Of a stretch of DNA of 64,000 nucleotides, positions 15,396 to 24,030 are shown piece after piece. Each line of letters begins with the position of its first letter. Within the stretch, counting starts at the first letter, position 1. The DNA comes from Phenylobacterium soli (GTDB lineage Bacteria > Pseudomonadota > Alphaproteobacteria > Caulobacterales > Caulobacteraceae): the NCBI RefSeq assembly GCF_003254475.1, contig NZ_QFYQ01000001.1, positions 1,488,001-1,552,000 of the forward strand, read 5' to 3'. The notes beneath the pieces are model-generated. The model saw only the letters and a list, made by a program, of their open reading frames with translations. It searched no databases and had not been told where the DNA came from. A program made the translations under genes and the position numbers.

Positions 15396-16484
15396 TCAGT
15401 AGCCCTGGATCCGCGCGTAGCGGTCGCGATGGAAGGCCTGGTTGCCGAAGGCGGCTTCGCAGGCGCGGGCGCGCTTGAGGTAGAAGCCGGCGTCGTGGGC
15501 GTCGGTCATGCCGATGCCGCCATGCATCTGGACCATCTCGTTCGACACCAGGTGGAAGGTGTCGCCCATCTTGGCCTTGGCCAGGCTGACGAGCTCGGCG
15601 GTGTCCGGCGCGTCGTTGTCGATCGCCGTCAGGGCCGCCTCGACCGCCGAGCGCGAGAGCTCGAGGTCGGTGAACATCTTGGCCGCGCGGTGCTGCAGGG
15701 CCTGGAAGGAGCCGATGACCTGGCCGAACTGGACGCGGGTCTTCAGGTACTCGAGGGTGGTCTCGAAGGCCTGGACGGCGGCGCCCAGCATCTCGGCGCA
15801 GACACCGGCGCGGGCGCGGTCGAGGACCTTCTCCACCAGCTCCGCGCCGCCGTTCAGCGGCTCGGCGGCGGCGCCGGCGAACTCGACGTTGGCCGCGCCG
15901 CGGCTGTCGGCGAGGTGCAGGCGGGTGCGCTTCACGCCCGCGTCGTCACCCTTCACCAGGTAGAGGCCGACGCCGTTCGCACCCTTGGCCGAGACGACGA
16001 ACAGGTTGGCCGCCATGCCTTCCAGCACGAAGGTCTTCTTGCCGGTGATCTTGCCGCCGTCGAACTTGGTCTCGACCTTCTCCGGGTTGTGGTGCGGGCC
16101 CTCGTCCACGGCGAGGGTGGCGACCGCGGTGCCGTCGGCGATCTTCGGCAGCCACTCCGACTTCTGGGCGTCCGAGCCGCCGAGGATCAGGGCCGAGGCG
16201 CCGGCCAGGCCCGAGGCCAGCAGCGGCGAGGCGGTCAGGGTGCGGCCGAGCTCTTCGAGGATCAGGCCCAGCGACAGGTAGCCGAAGTTCGAGCCACCGA
16301 ATTCTTCCGGGATGATGACCCCGGCCCAGCCCATCTCCGCCATCTCGTTCCAGGCGGCGGCGTCATAGCCCAGCTCCACGCCGCTATCGCGCACCTTGCG
16401 GAAGGCGGTGACGGGGCTCTTCTCCTGGACCCAGCTCTTCGCCGCGTCCTTCAGCATGCTCTGTTCTTCGGTCAGAACGGCCAT
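15396..16484 (-). CDS. Acyl-CoA dehydrogenase, short form (362 aa)
   Basis: A FAD enzyme that would insert an alpha-beta double bond into an acyl-CoA. Visible are the N-terminal helical domain, GWAGVIIPEEFGGSNFGYLSLGLILEELGR-type helix motifs, and in the C-terminal domain TRVQFGQVIGSFQALQH and QMHGGIGMT, typical FAD/substrate motifs. It differs from the four longer paralogues upstream (all starting MADFGG). In actinobacterial steroid degradation such unlike dehydrogenases pair as heterotetramers, so pairing with a long paralogue is plausible. Start chosen at MAVLTEEQ with a GAGGA-type site. Confidence 0.85.
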   Translation of the reverse strand: MAVLTEEQSMLKDAAKSWVQEKSPVTAFRKVRDSGVELGYDAAAWNEMAEMGWAGVIIPEEFGGSNFGYLSLGLILEELGRTLTASPLLASGLAGASALILGGSDAQKSEWLPKIADGTAVATLAVDEGPHHNPEKVETKFDGGKITGKKTFVLEGMAANLFVVSAKGANGVGLYLVKGDDAGVKRTRLHLADSRGAANVEFAGAAAEPLNGGAELVEKVLDRARAGVCAEMLGAAVQAFETTLEYLKTRVQFGQVIGSFQALQHRAAKMFTDLELSRSAVEAALTAIDNDAPDTAELVSLAKAKMGDTFHLVSNEMVQMHGGIGMTDAHDAGFYLKRARACEAAFGNQAFHRDRYARIQGY

Positions 16485-16557
16485 TTCTCTATCCTCGACA
16501 AATCTCTTTGGGTTCAATTCACGCCCCCTGACGCCACGGCGATCAAGGGGTTTTTGG

Positions 16558-16707
16558 AACCACGAAAGTCACGAAGAGCACGAAAGCTCGGAGCGGGCGG
16601 CGCCGAAGGCGCGATCGATCCAGGCGGTGCTGCGGACGGTCTCGCTCGCTGACGCTCGCGAAGGTCCTTTCGTGTCTTTCGTGCCTTTCGTGCCTTTCGT
16701 GGTTCAG
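16558..16707. repeat. Inverted CACGAAAG/CTTTCGTG repeat cluster
   Basis: The left side has three CACGAAAG-like units (accacgaaag, tcacgaagag, cacgaaag, 16558-16588) and the right side four complementary units (16671-16707). Their arms can form a long imperfect hairpin around a ~80-base GC-rich core. This matches short-unit repeats scattered in alphaproteobacterial genomes. It fills the gap between two acyl-CoA dehydrogenase genes. Confidence 0.65.
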
Positions 16708-16711
16708 GTCC

Positions 16712-17914
16712 TCACTTGCTCTGCGTCAGGTCCGGCAGGCCCAGGATGCGCTTGGAGATGATGTTGGACTGCACCTCCTGGCTGCCGCCGTAGATCGTCG
16801 TCGCCTTGCCGCCTAGCCAGCCGCGCACGGCGGCGAGCTCGTCGGGCTTGAAGCCCTCGCCCTCCCAGCCGAGGCCCTGGTGGCCCATGATCTCGAGCAC
16901 CAGCTCGGCCCGCTCCTGCATGGCGCGGGTGCCGGCGTTCTTCATGATCGAGGTGGCGGCCGAGGGGTTCTGGTTGCCCTTGGACTCGGCCATGGCGCGC
17001 ATCGCGGTCTGCTGGAAGGCGCGGATCTCGATGTTGTTCATGATCACGCGGGTGCGCAGGTCCGGGTCGGCGATGCGGCCCTTCTCGTCGACGCCCACAT
17101 AGTCCTTGGCGATCTGGTCCAGGGTCTTCTGCGGACCGAAGCCGCCGCCGGCGCCGGCCAGGCCCGAGCGCTCGTGCTGGAGCAGGCGCTTGGCGATGGT
17201 CCAGCCGCCGTTCAGCGGGCCCACGAGCTGGTCCTTCGGCACCTTCACGTCGGTGATGAAGGTCTCGCAGAACGGGCTGTTGCCGCTGATCAGCTTGATC
17301 GGGCGGACTTCGACGCCCGGCTGGTGCATCGGGAACAGGACGAAGCTGATGCCCTCGTGCTTCTTGGTGGTGTCGGTGCGCACCAGGCAGAAGCACCAGT
17401 CGGCGTATTGAGCGCCGCTCGTCCAGATCTTTTGGCCGTTAACGAGGAAATGGTCGCCCTTGTCCTCGGCTCTGGTCTGAAGAGAGGCAAGATCCGAGCC
17501 GGCGCCCGGCTCACTGAAACCTTGGCACCACTGAAGATCACCTTTGACGATCGGCGGAATGTGCTGCTGCTTCTGGGCCTCGTTACCGTACTCGAGCAGG
17601 GTCGGGCCGAACATCATCACGCCCATGCCGCCGATCGGGTTGTAGGCGCCGGCGCGCGCCAGCTCCTGCTGGATGATCCGCGCATGCGCCGAGGTCAGCC
17701 CCGCCGCGCCGTATTCCTTCGGCCAGGTGGGGACGCCCCAGCCCTTCTCGCCCATGGCCTTGCGCCACTTCTCCATGTCCTCGCTGGGCTTGGTGCGCTC
17801 CTCCCGCATCATCGGGTTGGGCTTGCCCTTCAGCGAGGCCGGGAAGTTCGCCTCGATCCATTCACGCGCCTCGGCGCGGAAGGCGTCGAGATCGCTGCCT
17901 CCAAAATCCGCCAT
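16712..17914 (-). CDS. Acyl-CoA dehydrogenase, MADFGG type (400 aa)
   Basis: One of four tandem paralogues starting MADFGGSDLDAFRAEAREW. Conserved family motifs are WCQGFSEPGAGSDLASLQT (FAD/substrate loop), GQKIWTSGAQYADW, HERSGLAGAG and the C-terminal GGSQEVQSNIISKRILGLP. Length 400 is normal. The expected reaction is FAD-dependent alpha-beta dehydrogenation of an acyl-CoA; the substrate is unknown. The next paralogue lies 95 bp upstream, so co-transcription is possible. Confidence 0.87.
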   Translation of the reverse strand: MADFGGSDLDAFRAEAREWIEANFPASLKGKPNPMMREERTKPSEDMEKWRKAMGEKGWGVPTWPKEYGAAGLTSAHARIIQQELARAGAYNPIGGMGVMMFGPTLLEYGNEAQKQQHIPPIVKGDLQWCQGFSEPGAGSDLASLQTRAEDKGDHFLVNGQKIWTSGAQYADWCFCLVRTDTTKKHEGISFVLFPMHQPGVEVRPIKLISGNSPFCETFITDVKVPKDQLVGPLNGGWTIAKRLLQHERSGLAGAGGGFGPQKTLDQIAKDYVGVDEKGRIADPDLRTRVIMNNIEIRAFQQTAMRAMAESKGNQNPSAATSIMKNAGTRAMQERAELVLEIMGHQGLGWEGEGFKPDELAAVRGWLGGKATTIYGGSQEVQSNIISKRILGLPDLTQSK

Positions 17915-17981
17915 TCAAATCGCTCCTGAAAAATCCGGTCCGTCTAAATCGGGGTCTAAGTAATCAGCCTTTACCTTGGTC

Positions 17982-18008
17982 GCGCCGGGTGTGGGAGTCC
18001 CCCGGCGC
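17982..18008. terminator. Stem-loop between acyl-CoA dehydrogenase genes
   Basis: GCGCCGGG (17982-17989) and CCCGGCGC (18001-18008) can form an 8-bp stem directly after the stop of the 18010-19203 gene. No T-run follows on either strand, so it could be an mRNA-stabilising or attenuating hairpin rather than a terminator. Confidence 0.35.
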
Positions 18009-18009
18009 C

Positions 18010-19203
18010 TCACCCGTTCTGGGTCGTGTCGGGCAGGCCAAGGATGCGCTTGGAGACGATGTTCGACTGGATCTCCTGGCTGCCGCCGAAGATCGTCGTC
18101 GCCTTGCCCGAGAGCCAGGAGCGCACCGCGTCGCGCTCTTCCTTGGTGTATTCGTCGCCCTCCCAGCCGAGGCCCTGGCTCCCCATGATCTCGAGCAGCA
18201 GCTCGGCCTTCTCCTGGCCGATCCAGGTGCCCGAGTTCTTCATTACCGAGGTGGTGGCCGAGGGGTTCTGGTTGCCCTTGGCCTCGTCGGCGGCGCGCTT
18301 GAGCGTCAGGGTATGGGCCTTGGCGTCGATCTGGTGCTTGGCGATGCGGGTGCGCAGGTCCTGGTCGGCGAGGCGGCCGCTGGCGTCGAGGCCGACGTAG
18401 CGCTTGGCGAGGTCGACCACGTTCGGGCCCATCATCATCCGCGCGCCGCCCTGGCCGGACCGCTCGTGCTGCAGCAGGCGCTTGCCGATGGTCCAGCCGC
18501 CGTTCAGCGGGCCGACCATGTCGTTCTTCTCGACGCGGGCGTCGGTGAAGAAGGTCTCGCAGAACGGGCTGTTGCCGGCGATCAGCTTGATCGGCCGGGT
18601 TTCGACGCCGGGCTGGCGCATGTTGATCAGCACGAAGCTGATGCCCTCGTGCTTCTTGGTGGTGTCCGTGCGCACCAGGCAGAAGCACCAGTCCGCCCAC
18701 TGCGCGCCGCTCGTCCAAATTTTTTGACCGTTGACCACCCAGTGGTCGCCGCGATCTTCCAGCTTGGTCTGCAGGCTGGCGAGGTCGGAGCCGGCGCCCG
18801 GCTCGGAGTAGCCCTGGCACCAGCGCAGCTCGCCCTTCACGATCGGCGGGATGTGGCGGGCCTTCTGGTCCTCGGTGCCGTATTCCAGCAGGGTCGGGCC
18901 GAACATCGAGATGCCCATGCCGGCCATCGGATTGTAGGCGCCGAGGCGCTCCATCTCCTGCTGGACGATGCGGCCCTGCGGGCCCGAGAGGCCGCCGCCG
19001 CCGTACTCGGTCGGCCAGGTCGGCGTGCCCCAGCCCTTCTCGGCCATCCGCTGCTTCCACAGCAGGGCGTCGCCGGTGGGCTTCTCACCGCCGGGGATCA
19101 GCGCCGCCTCGGAGAAGGCGAGCGACTTGGGGAAATTCGCCTCGAGCCACTGGCGGGCTTCAGCCCGGAAGGCGTCCAGATCGGAGCCGCCGAAATCGGC
19201 CAT
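18010..19203 (-). CDS. Acyl-CoA dehydrogenase, MADFGG type (397 aa)
   Basis: Second tandem paralogue, closely similar to the one downstream: it shares MADFGGSDLDAFRAEAR at the start, RWCQGYSEPGAGSDLASLQT, GQKIWTSGAQWADWCFCLVR and GGSQEIQSNIVSKRILGLP. The N-terminal helix region carries an insert (KSLAFSEAALIPGGEKPTGD) not present in its neighbour, which points to different substrates or partners. It ends with a hairpin but no clear T-run. Confidence 0.87.
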   Translation of the reverse strand: MADFGGSDLDAFRAEARQWLEANFPKSLAFSEAALIPGGEKPTGDALLWKQRMAEKGWGTPTWPTEYGGGGLSGPQGRIVQQEMERLGAYNPMAGMGISMFGPTLLEYGTEDQKARHIPPIVKGELRWCQGYSEPGAGSDLASLQTKLEDRGDHWVVNGQKIWTSGAQWADWCFCLVRTDTTKKHEGISFVLINMRQPGVETRPIKLIAGNSPFCETFFTDARVEKNDMVGPLNGGWTIGKRLLQHERSGQGGARMMMGPNVVDLAKRYVGLDASGRLADQDLRTRIAKHQIDAKAHTLTLKRAADEAKGNQNPSATTSVMKNSGTWIGQEKAELLLEIMGSQGLGWEGDEYTKEERDAVRSWLSGKATTIFGGSQEIQSNIVSKRILGLPDTTQNG

Positions 19204-19325
19204 CGGAATTCTCCCTAATCTTTCAAATGTTCTTGTCCCCGCCGGCGCGGGCGGAGGGCTTCAATCCCCCTAGTCCCGCGCCATCCCGCTCTGGAGTCAA
19301 CACTGACTTCAGATCGGGGCCCGCA

Positions 19326-20537
19326 TCATTTCGGGTCGGGCAGGCCGAGGACGCGCTTGGAGACGATGTTGAGGTTGATCTCCGAGGTGCCGCCTTCGAT
19401 CGAGTTGGCCTTCGAGCGCAGCATGGTGCGCACCGCGGCCAGCTCCTGCTCGGTGAAGCCCTCGCCCTCCCAGCCGAGGCCCTGATTGCCCATGGCCTCG
19501 AGCATCAGCTCGTTGCGCTCCTGGGCGACCTTGGCGCCGGCGTACTTCATGATCGCCGCGGCGTTCGAGGGGCCGCCCGAGCCCTTCGCCTCGTCCGCCG
19601 CCCGCCTCATGGTCAGCTGGAAGGCGCGGTTGTCCATCAGGTGCTCGGTGATCCGCCGGCGCAGGTCCGCATCGGCGATGCGGCCGGTCTCGTCGACGCC
19701 GACGTAGGCCTTGGCCGCTTCGGGGATGGTCGGCATGGCCACGGTCTGGCCGATGTTGCCGCCGCCGAGGCTGCCGGCGATCGAGTCCCGCTCGAACTGC
19801 ATCAGCCGCTTGGCCACCGTCCAGCCGCCGTTCAGCGGGCCGAACAGCTGATCCTTCGGCACCTTCACATTGGTGAAGAAGGTCTCGCAGAAGGGCGAGG
19901 TGCCGTTGATCAGCTTGATCGGCCGCACCTCGACGCCCTGCGCCTTCATGTCGATCAGCAGGAAGCTGATCCCCTCGTGCTTCTTCGCCTTGTCGGTCCG
20001 CACCAGGCAGTAGCACCGGTCGGCGTGCTGGGCGCCGCTCGTCCACACCTTCGACCCGTTAACGAGGAAGTGGTCGCCCTTGTCCTCGGCGAAGGTCTGC
20101 AGGGAGGCGAGGTCCGAGCCGGAGCCGGGCTCGGAATAGCCCTGGCACCACCACACCTCGCCCATGATGATGCCCGGCAGGTGCTCACGTTTCAGCTCTT
20201 CCGAGCCGTATTCGAGCAGGGTCGGGCCGAAGAAGGCCACGCCCATGCCGCCGATCGGGCTGCGGGCGCCGACGGCGGCCATCTCCTCGGCGAGCACCTT
20301 GGCCTCGGCGCGGGACAGTCCGCCGCCGCCGTACTCTTTCGGCCAGGTGGGCGTGCCCCAGCCCTTCTTGCCGAGCGCCTCGCGCCAGGCCTTGGCCTCG
20401 GGCGTTTCGGGGCGCGCCTGCAGCTTGGCGAGCTGGGTGTCGTAGTCGTGGGCCAGGGCCTTGGGAAAGTTGGCCTTCAGCCACTCCCGCGCCTCCGACC
20501 GGAAGGTCTCCAGATCCGCGCCGCCGAAATCCGCCAT
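19326..20537 (-). CDS. Acyl-CoA dehydrogenase, MADFGG type (403 aa)
   Basis: Third tandem paralogue. It keeps the FAD/substrate motifs WWCQGYSEPGSGSDLASLQT and GSKVWTSGAQHADRCYCLVR but has an additional glycine-rich loop (DSIAGSLGGGNIGQTVAM). The C-terminus is SIEGGTSEINLNIVSKRVLGLP, like the next paralogue upstream, so these two form one subgroup and the genes at 16712 and 18010 form another. Confidence 0.87.
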   Translation of the reverse strand: MADFGGADLETFRSEAREWLKANFPKALAHDYDTQLAKLQARPETPEAKAWREALGKKGWGTPTWPKEYGGGGLSRAEAKVLAEEMAAVGARSPIGGMGVAFFGPTLLEYGSEELKREHLPGIIMGEVWWCQGYSEPGSGSDLASLQTFAEDKGDHFLVNGSKVWTSGAQHADRCYCLVRTDKAKKHEGISFLLIDMKAQGVEVRPIKLINGTSPFCETFFTNVKVPKDQLFGPLNGGWTVAKRLMQFERDSIAGSLGGGNIGQTVAMPTIPEAAKAYVGVDETGRIADADLRRRITEHLMDNRAFQLTMRRAADEAKGSGGPSNAAAIMKYAGAKVAQERNELMLEAMGNQGLGWEGEGFTEQELAAVRTMLRSKANSIEGGTSEINLNIVSKRVLGLPDPK

Positions 20538-20566
20538 GGGAAATTCTCTCGTCGAAATCGTTCGTG

Positions 20567-20602
20567 AAAAAGGCGTCGCCCGAGCAATGAGGGCGACGCC
20601 TT
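20567..20602 (-). terminator. Intrinsic terminator after the last acyl-CoA dehydrogenase
   Basis: A perfect 12-bp stem AAGGCGTCGCCC / GGGCGACGCCTT with a 9-base loop. On the minus strand it is followed by TTTTT (AAAAA at 20567-20571). It lies directly after the stop of the 20614-21834 gene, so that gene is likely a separate transcription unit from the other paralogues. Confidence 0.82.
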
Positions 20603-20613
20603 GGTGAGTGGTC

Positions 20614-21834
20614 CTACTTCGGGTCGGGAAGCCCCAGCACCCGCTTGGAGATCACGTTCAGATTGATCTCCGAGGTGCCGCCCTCGATGGAGTTGGCCTT
20701 GGTCCGCAGCCAGCCGCGCACCGCGGTGAGCTCCAGCGGGGCGAAGCCTTCGCCCTCCCAGCCGAGGCCCTGGTTGCCCAGCGCCTCGACCATCAGCTCG
20801 GAGCGCTCCTTGGCGAACTCGGCGGCCGCGTACTTGATGATCGAGGTGGTCGCCGAGGGACCGTTGCCGGCCTTCGATTCCGCCGCCGAGCGGGCGATGG
20901 TCTGCCGCAGGGCCTGGAAGTTCATCTTGTTCTCGGTGATCCGCCGGCGCAGGTCGATGTCGGCCAGCCGCCCGCCCTCGAGGCCGAGGTAGGTCTTGGC
21001 GATCTGCGCCAGGTCGCCCGAGGCGCCGCCCGCCGAGCCGCCCTCGCCGAAGCCGGCGGAGATGTTCTGGCGCTCGTACTGAAGGAGGCGCTTGGCGATC
21101 TCCCAGCCGCCGTTCAGCCGGCCCACGAGGTTGCCCTTCGGCACCTTCACGTCGGTGAAGAAGGTCTCGCAGAACGGGCTCTCGCCGCTGATCAGCCGGA
21201 TCGGCCGCGTCTCGACGCCCGGCGTCTTCATGTCGATCAGCACGAAGGAGATGCCCTCGTGCTTCTTGCTCGGGTCCGTCCGCACCAGACAGAAGCACCA
21301 GTCGGCCTTGTCGGCATAGCTGGTCCAGATCTTCGAGCCGTTGATCAGCCAGTGGTCGCCCTTGTCCTCGCACTTGGTCTGCAGGCCGGCGAGGTCGGAG
21401 CCGGCGCCCGGCTCGGAGTAGCCCTGGCACCAGCGGATTTTGCCCTGGATGATCCTGGGCAGGTGCTCCTTCTTCTGCTCCTCGTTGGCGTACTCGAGCA
21501 GCACCGGACCCAGCATCCACAGGCCGAACGAGAGCAGGGCCGGGCGATAGCGGCCGGCGGCCAGCTCCTGGTCGAGCACCCGGGCCTGGGCCGGGCTCAG
21601 GCCACCGCCGCCGTACTCCTTGGGCCAGGTCGGGGCGGTCCAGCCTTTCTCGGCCATCCGCTGCATCCAGGTGACCTGCGGGTCCGACGCGCCGTCGAAG
21701 GCGCGGCCGCCCCAGACGGCTTCGGGGTCCGTCTTGGCGTTGGGGTCCTTGAGTTCGGCCGGATAGTTGGCCGCCAGCCAGTCACGCACCTCCGTGCGGA
21801 AAGCCTCAAGATCGGCGCCGCCGAAATCGGCCAT
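20614..21834 (-). CDS. Acyl-CoA dehydrogenase, MADFGG type (406 aa)
   Basis: Fourth and most upstream long paralogue. Start set at ATG 21834 with TGGAGGA upstream; the same MADFGGADLEAFR opening as its neighbours supports it. Family motifs: RWCQGYSEPGAGSDLAGLQT, GSKIWTSYADKADWCFCLVR, SIEGGTSEINLNVISKRVLGLP. Its own terminator (20567-20602) suggests independent control. Confidence 0.87.
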   Translation of the reverse strand: MADFGGADLEAFRTEVRDWLAANYPAELKDPNAKTDPEAVWGGRAFDGASDPQVTWMQRMAEKGWTAPTWPKEYGGGGLSPAQARVLDQELAAGRYRPALLSFGLWMLGPVLLEYANEEQKKEHLPRIIQGKIRWCQGYSEPGAGSDLAGLQTKCEDKGDHWLINGSKIWTSYADKADWCFCLVRTDPSKKHEGISFVLIDMKTPGVETRPIRLISGESPFCETFFTDVKVPKGNLVGRLNGGWEIAKRLLQYERQNISAGFGEGGSAGGASGDLAQIAKTYLGLEGGRLADIDLRRRITENKMNFQALRQTIARSAAESKAGNGPSATTSIIKYAAAEFAKERSELMVEALGNQGLGWEGEGFAPLELTAVRGWLRTKANSIEGGTSEINLNVISKRVLGLPDPK

Positions 21835-22003
21835 GGCGTCCTCCACGCAATCGACAATGGGAAATCCGCGCCACCTTAGCGCCGCCGTCTGCGCCAGAAA
21901 AGCGGAACGAAACAGTTGTTTGGATTTACCCAACGTCGCAGGCGCGCCGTCGCAAATCAGGGCTATATGGGGTCGCCCTCGACCGGGCGTTCCAGGGGGA
22001 TCG

Positions 22004-23737
22004 ATGGACCTCTTTCGCAATCTGAAGGATCTGCGTCCCGCCGCCCTGGCCGCCGCGCCCTGGAGCGCAGCCTTGCTGACCCTTGCCGCCGGGGTCATGC
22101 TGCTGGCGTCCGGCGCGACGCCGTCGGAGCCGGTGCGCTTCATGCGCCTGCTGGAAGTCGCCCCGGTCTATCTCATCGAGGCCAGCCACTTCCTCTCCAG
22201 CCTGTTTGGCCTGTGGCTGGTGCTGCTGGCTTTCGGGCTGCGGGCCCGGCTGGACGCCGCCTGGGCGGCGACCATGGTGGTGCTGCTGGTCGCCGCGCCG
22301 CTCTCGCTTCTGAAGGGACTCAACTGGGAGGAAACGGCGGCGCTCGCCACGCTGGCGGTCCTGCTGTTCCCGTTCCGCGCCGCCTTTCCCCGGCGCGCGC
22401 GCCTGACGCGGATGGAGATCACCCCGGGCTGGCTGGTTTCGGCGGCCTGCGCTGTCGCCGGCGCGGGCCTCCTTGGCCTCTGGTCGTTCCAGCACGCCGA
22501 CTACGCGGACATGCCCTGGTGGCGTGTGATGGCCGACGCCGACGCCGAGCGAGCCGTTCGCGCCTGGGCTGGGGCCGCGGTGGCCCTGTTCGCCTTCGGC
22601 CTGTGGCGCCTCTTCGCCTCGGCCGCGACGCCGAGGATCACGGGCGCCCGCGATCCGGGCTACGAGAAGGTCCGCGACATCCTCTCCCGCGCCGAGGCGG
22701 CCGAGCCGTCGTCCAACCTGGCGCTGCTGGGCGATAAGCGCTTCCTGTTCTCCGCCTCGGGCGACAGCTTCCTGATGTTCGGGGTGCGGGGCCGCAGCTG
22801 GATCGCGCTGGGCTCGACGGTCGGCAGGCGCGAGGAGCGGCTCGAACTCTTCTGGTCGTTCCGCGAGCTGGCCGACAGCCATGCCGCCCGGCCGGGCTTC
22901 TACGGCCTCGCGGCCGACGACCTGCCCGACGTGGTCGAGCTCGGCTTCTCGCTTCAGAAGGTGGGGGAGAGCGCCACCGTGCCGCTCGAGACCTTCTCGA
23001 TCGAGGGTCGGAAGCGCGGCAACCTGCGGCGCGCCTGGCGCAAGGCGGCGGAAGAGGGCGCCTCGTTCGAGGTGGTCTCCGGCGAGGCCCTGCAGGCGCT
23101 GATGCCCGAGCTGCAGCGCATCTCGGACGAATGGCTGGGGCACCACGCCGGCGGGGAGAAGGGCTTCTCCATGGGCGGCTTCTTCGCAGAGTACATCGCC
23201 GAGTTCCCGGTGGCGGTGGTGCGCGACCACGGACGGCTGGTGGCGTTCGCCAACATCTGGATCACGGCGGCGCGGTCGGCCTTCTCCATGGACCTGATGC
23301 GCTACGGCGACGACGCGCCAAAGAACATCATGGACTACCTCTTCGTCGAGCTGATCGCCTGGGGCCGGGAGCAGGGCTACGCGGCTTTCGAGTTCGGCAT
23401 GGCGCCGCTGGCGGGCCTTGAGGACCGGCCGCTCGCCCCCATCATGTCGCGGGTCGGCAACCTGCTCTTCGAGCGCGGCGAGGAGATCTACAACTTCCAG
23501 GGCGTGCGCCGGTACAAGGACAAGTACGACCCGGTCTGGCAGCCGCGCTATATCGCCGCGGCGCACAAGTGGGCCATCCCCCTCTTGATGGCCGACGTGG
23601 GCCTGCTTTCGTCCGGCGGCGTCGCCGGGCTGTCGAAACGGCCGAAGAAGGCGGAGGAGACGCCCTCAGCGCCCGGTGATCACGCCGAACAGATTGAGCA
23701 CGTGGGCGGTAAGGTAGAGCCCGACGGCGCCAAATAG
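22004..23737 (+). CDS. MprF-like phosphatidylglycerol lysyltransferase domain protein, short form
   Basis: A 577-residue protein starting at ATG 22004 after GGGGGA. About five hydrophobic helices in the first ~220 residues are followed by the C-terminal DUF2156 domain of MprF enzymes, with the motifs FLFSASGDSFLMFGVRGRSWIALG, KRGNLRRAWRKA and GMAPLAGLEDR. MprF transfers an amino acid from aminoacyl-tRNA to phosphatidylglycerol and flips the lipid, conferring resistance to cationic peptides. Full MprF has about 14 helices (~850 aa), so the flippase part is mostly missing, leaving the synthase-type domain. Which amino acid is used is not predictable. Confidence 0.8.
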   Translation: MDLFRNLKDLRPAALAAAPWSAALLTLAAGVMLLASGATPSEPVRFMRLLEVAPVYLIEASHFLSSLFGLWLVLLAFGLRARLDAAWAATMVVLLVAAPLSLLKGLNWEETAALATLAVLLFPFRAAFPRRARLTRMEITPGWLVSAACAVAGAGLLGLWSFQHADYADMPWWRVMADADAERAVRAWAGAAVALFAFGLWRLFASAATPRITGARDPGYEKVRDILSRAEAAEPSSNLALLGDKRFLFSASGDSFLMFGVRGRSWIALGSTVGRREERLELFWSFRELADSHAARPGFYGLAADDLPDVVELGFSLQKVGESATVPLETFSIEGRKRGNLRRAWRKAAEEGASFEVVSGEALQALMPELQRISDEWLGHHAGGEKGFSMGGFFAEYIAEFPVAVVRDHGRLVAFANIWITAARSAFSMDLMRYGDDAPKNIMDYLFVELIAWGREQGYAAFEFGMAPLAGLEDRPLAPIMSRVGNLLFERGEEIYNFQGVRRYKDKYDPVWQPRYIAAAHKWAIPLLMADVGLLSSGGVAGLSKRPKKAEETPSAPGDHAEQIEHVGGKVEPDGAK

Positions 23738-23869
23738 GGCCATCAGGAAGCGATAGGGGATCAGCCTGGGTCCCTTGTGCGGATTGGGCGGCGCGGCGCC
23801 CCGCCAGCCGCAGAACGCGCCCAGGACCACGCAGCCGGCCAGGAGGGCGAGGGTGAGAGAAAGGCTCAT
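23666..23869 (-). CDS. Small two-helix membrane protein (67 aa)
   Basis: A 67-residue protein with an N-terminal helix (LTLALLAGCVVLGAFCGW), a Pro-rich loop (APPNPHKGPRLIPYR) and a second helix (FLMALFGAVGLYLTAHVLNLFGV). Its 3' end overlaps the end of the MprF-like gene by 72 bases on the opposite strand. The regular helix-loop-helix layout supports a real gene. Function unknown. Confidence 0.55.
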   Translation of the reverse strand: MSLSLTLALLAGCVVLGAFCGWRGAAPPNPHKGPRLIPYRFLMALFGAVGLYLTAHVLNLFGVITGR

Positions 23870-24030
23870 GGCGCAGCCCTAGCCCACCGCGCCACTGGCC
23901 GCAAAACACGACCGCCGATTGCAGGCATCGTCCACAGAAAAGCCGCTCCGACCCAACATCTAGCGTGTCGGTTGCGTTTACACCCCAAGAATCGGTGGTT
24001 AGCGTCCTAGCTGACCTGGAGAACGATTCG

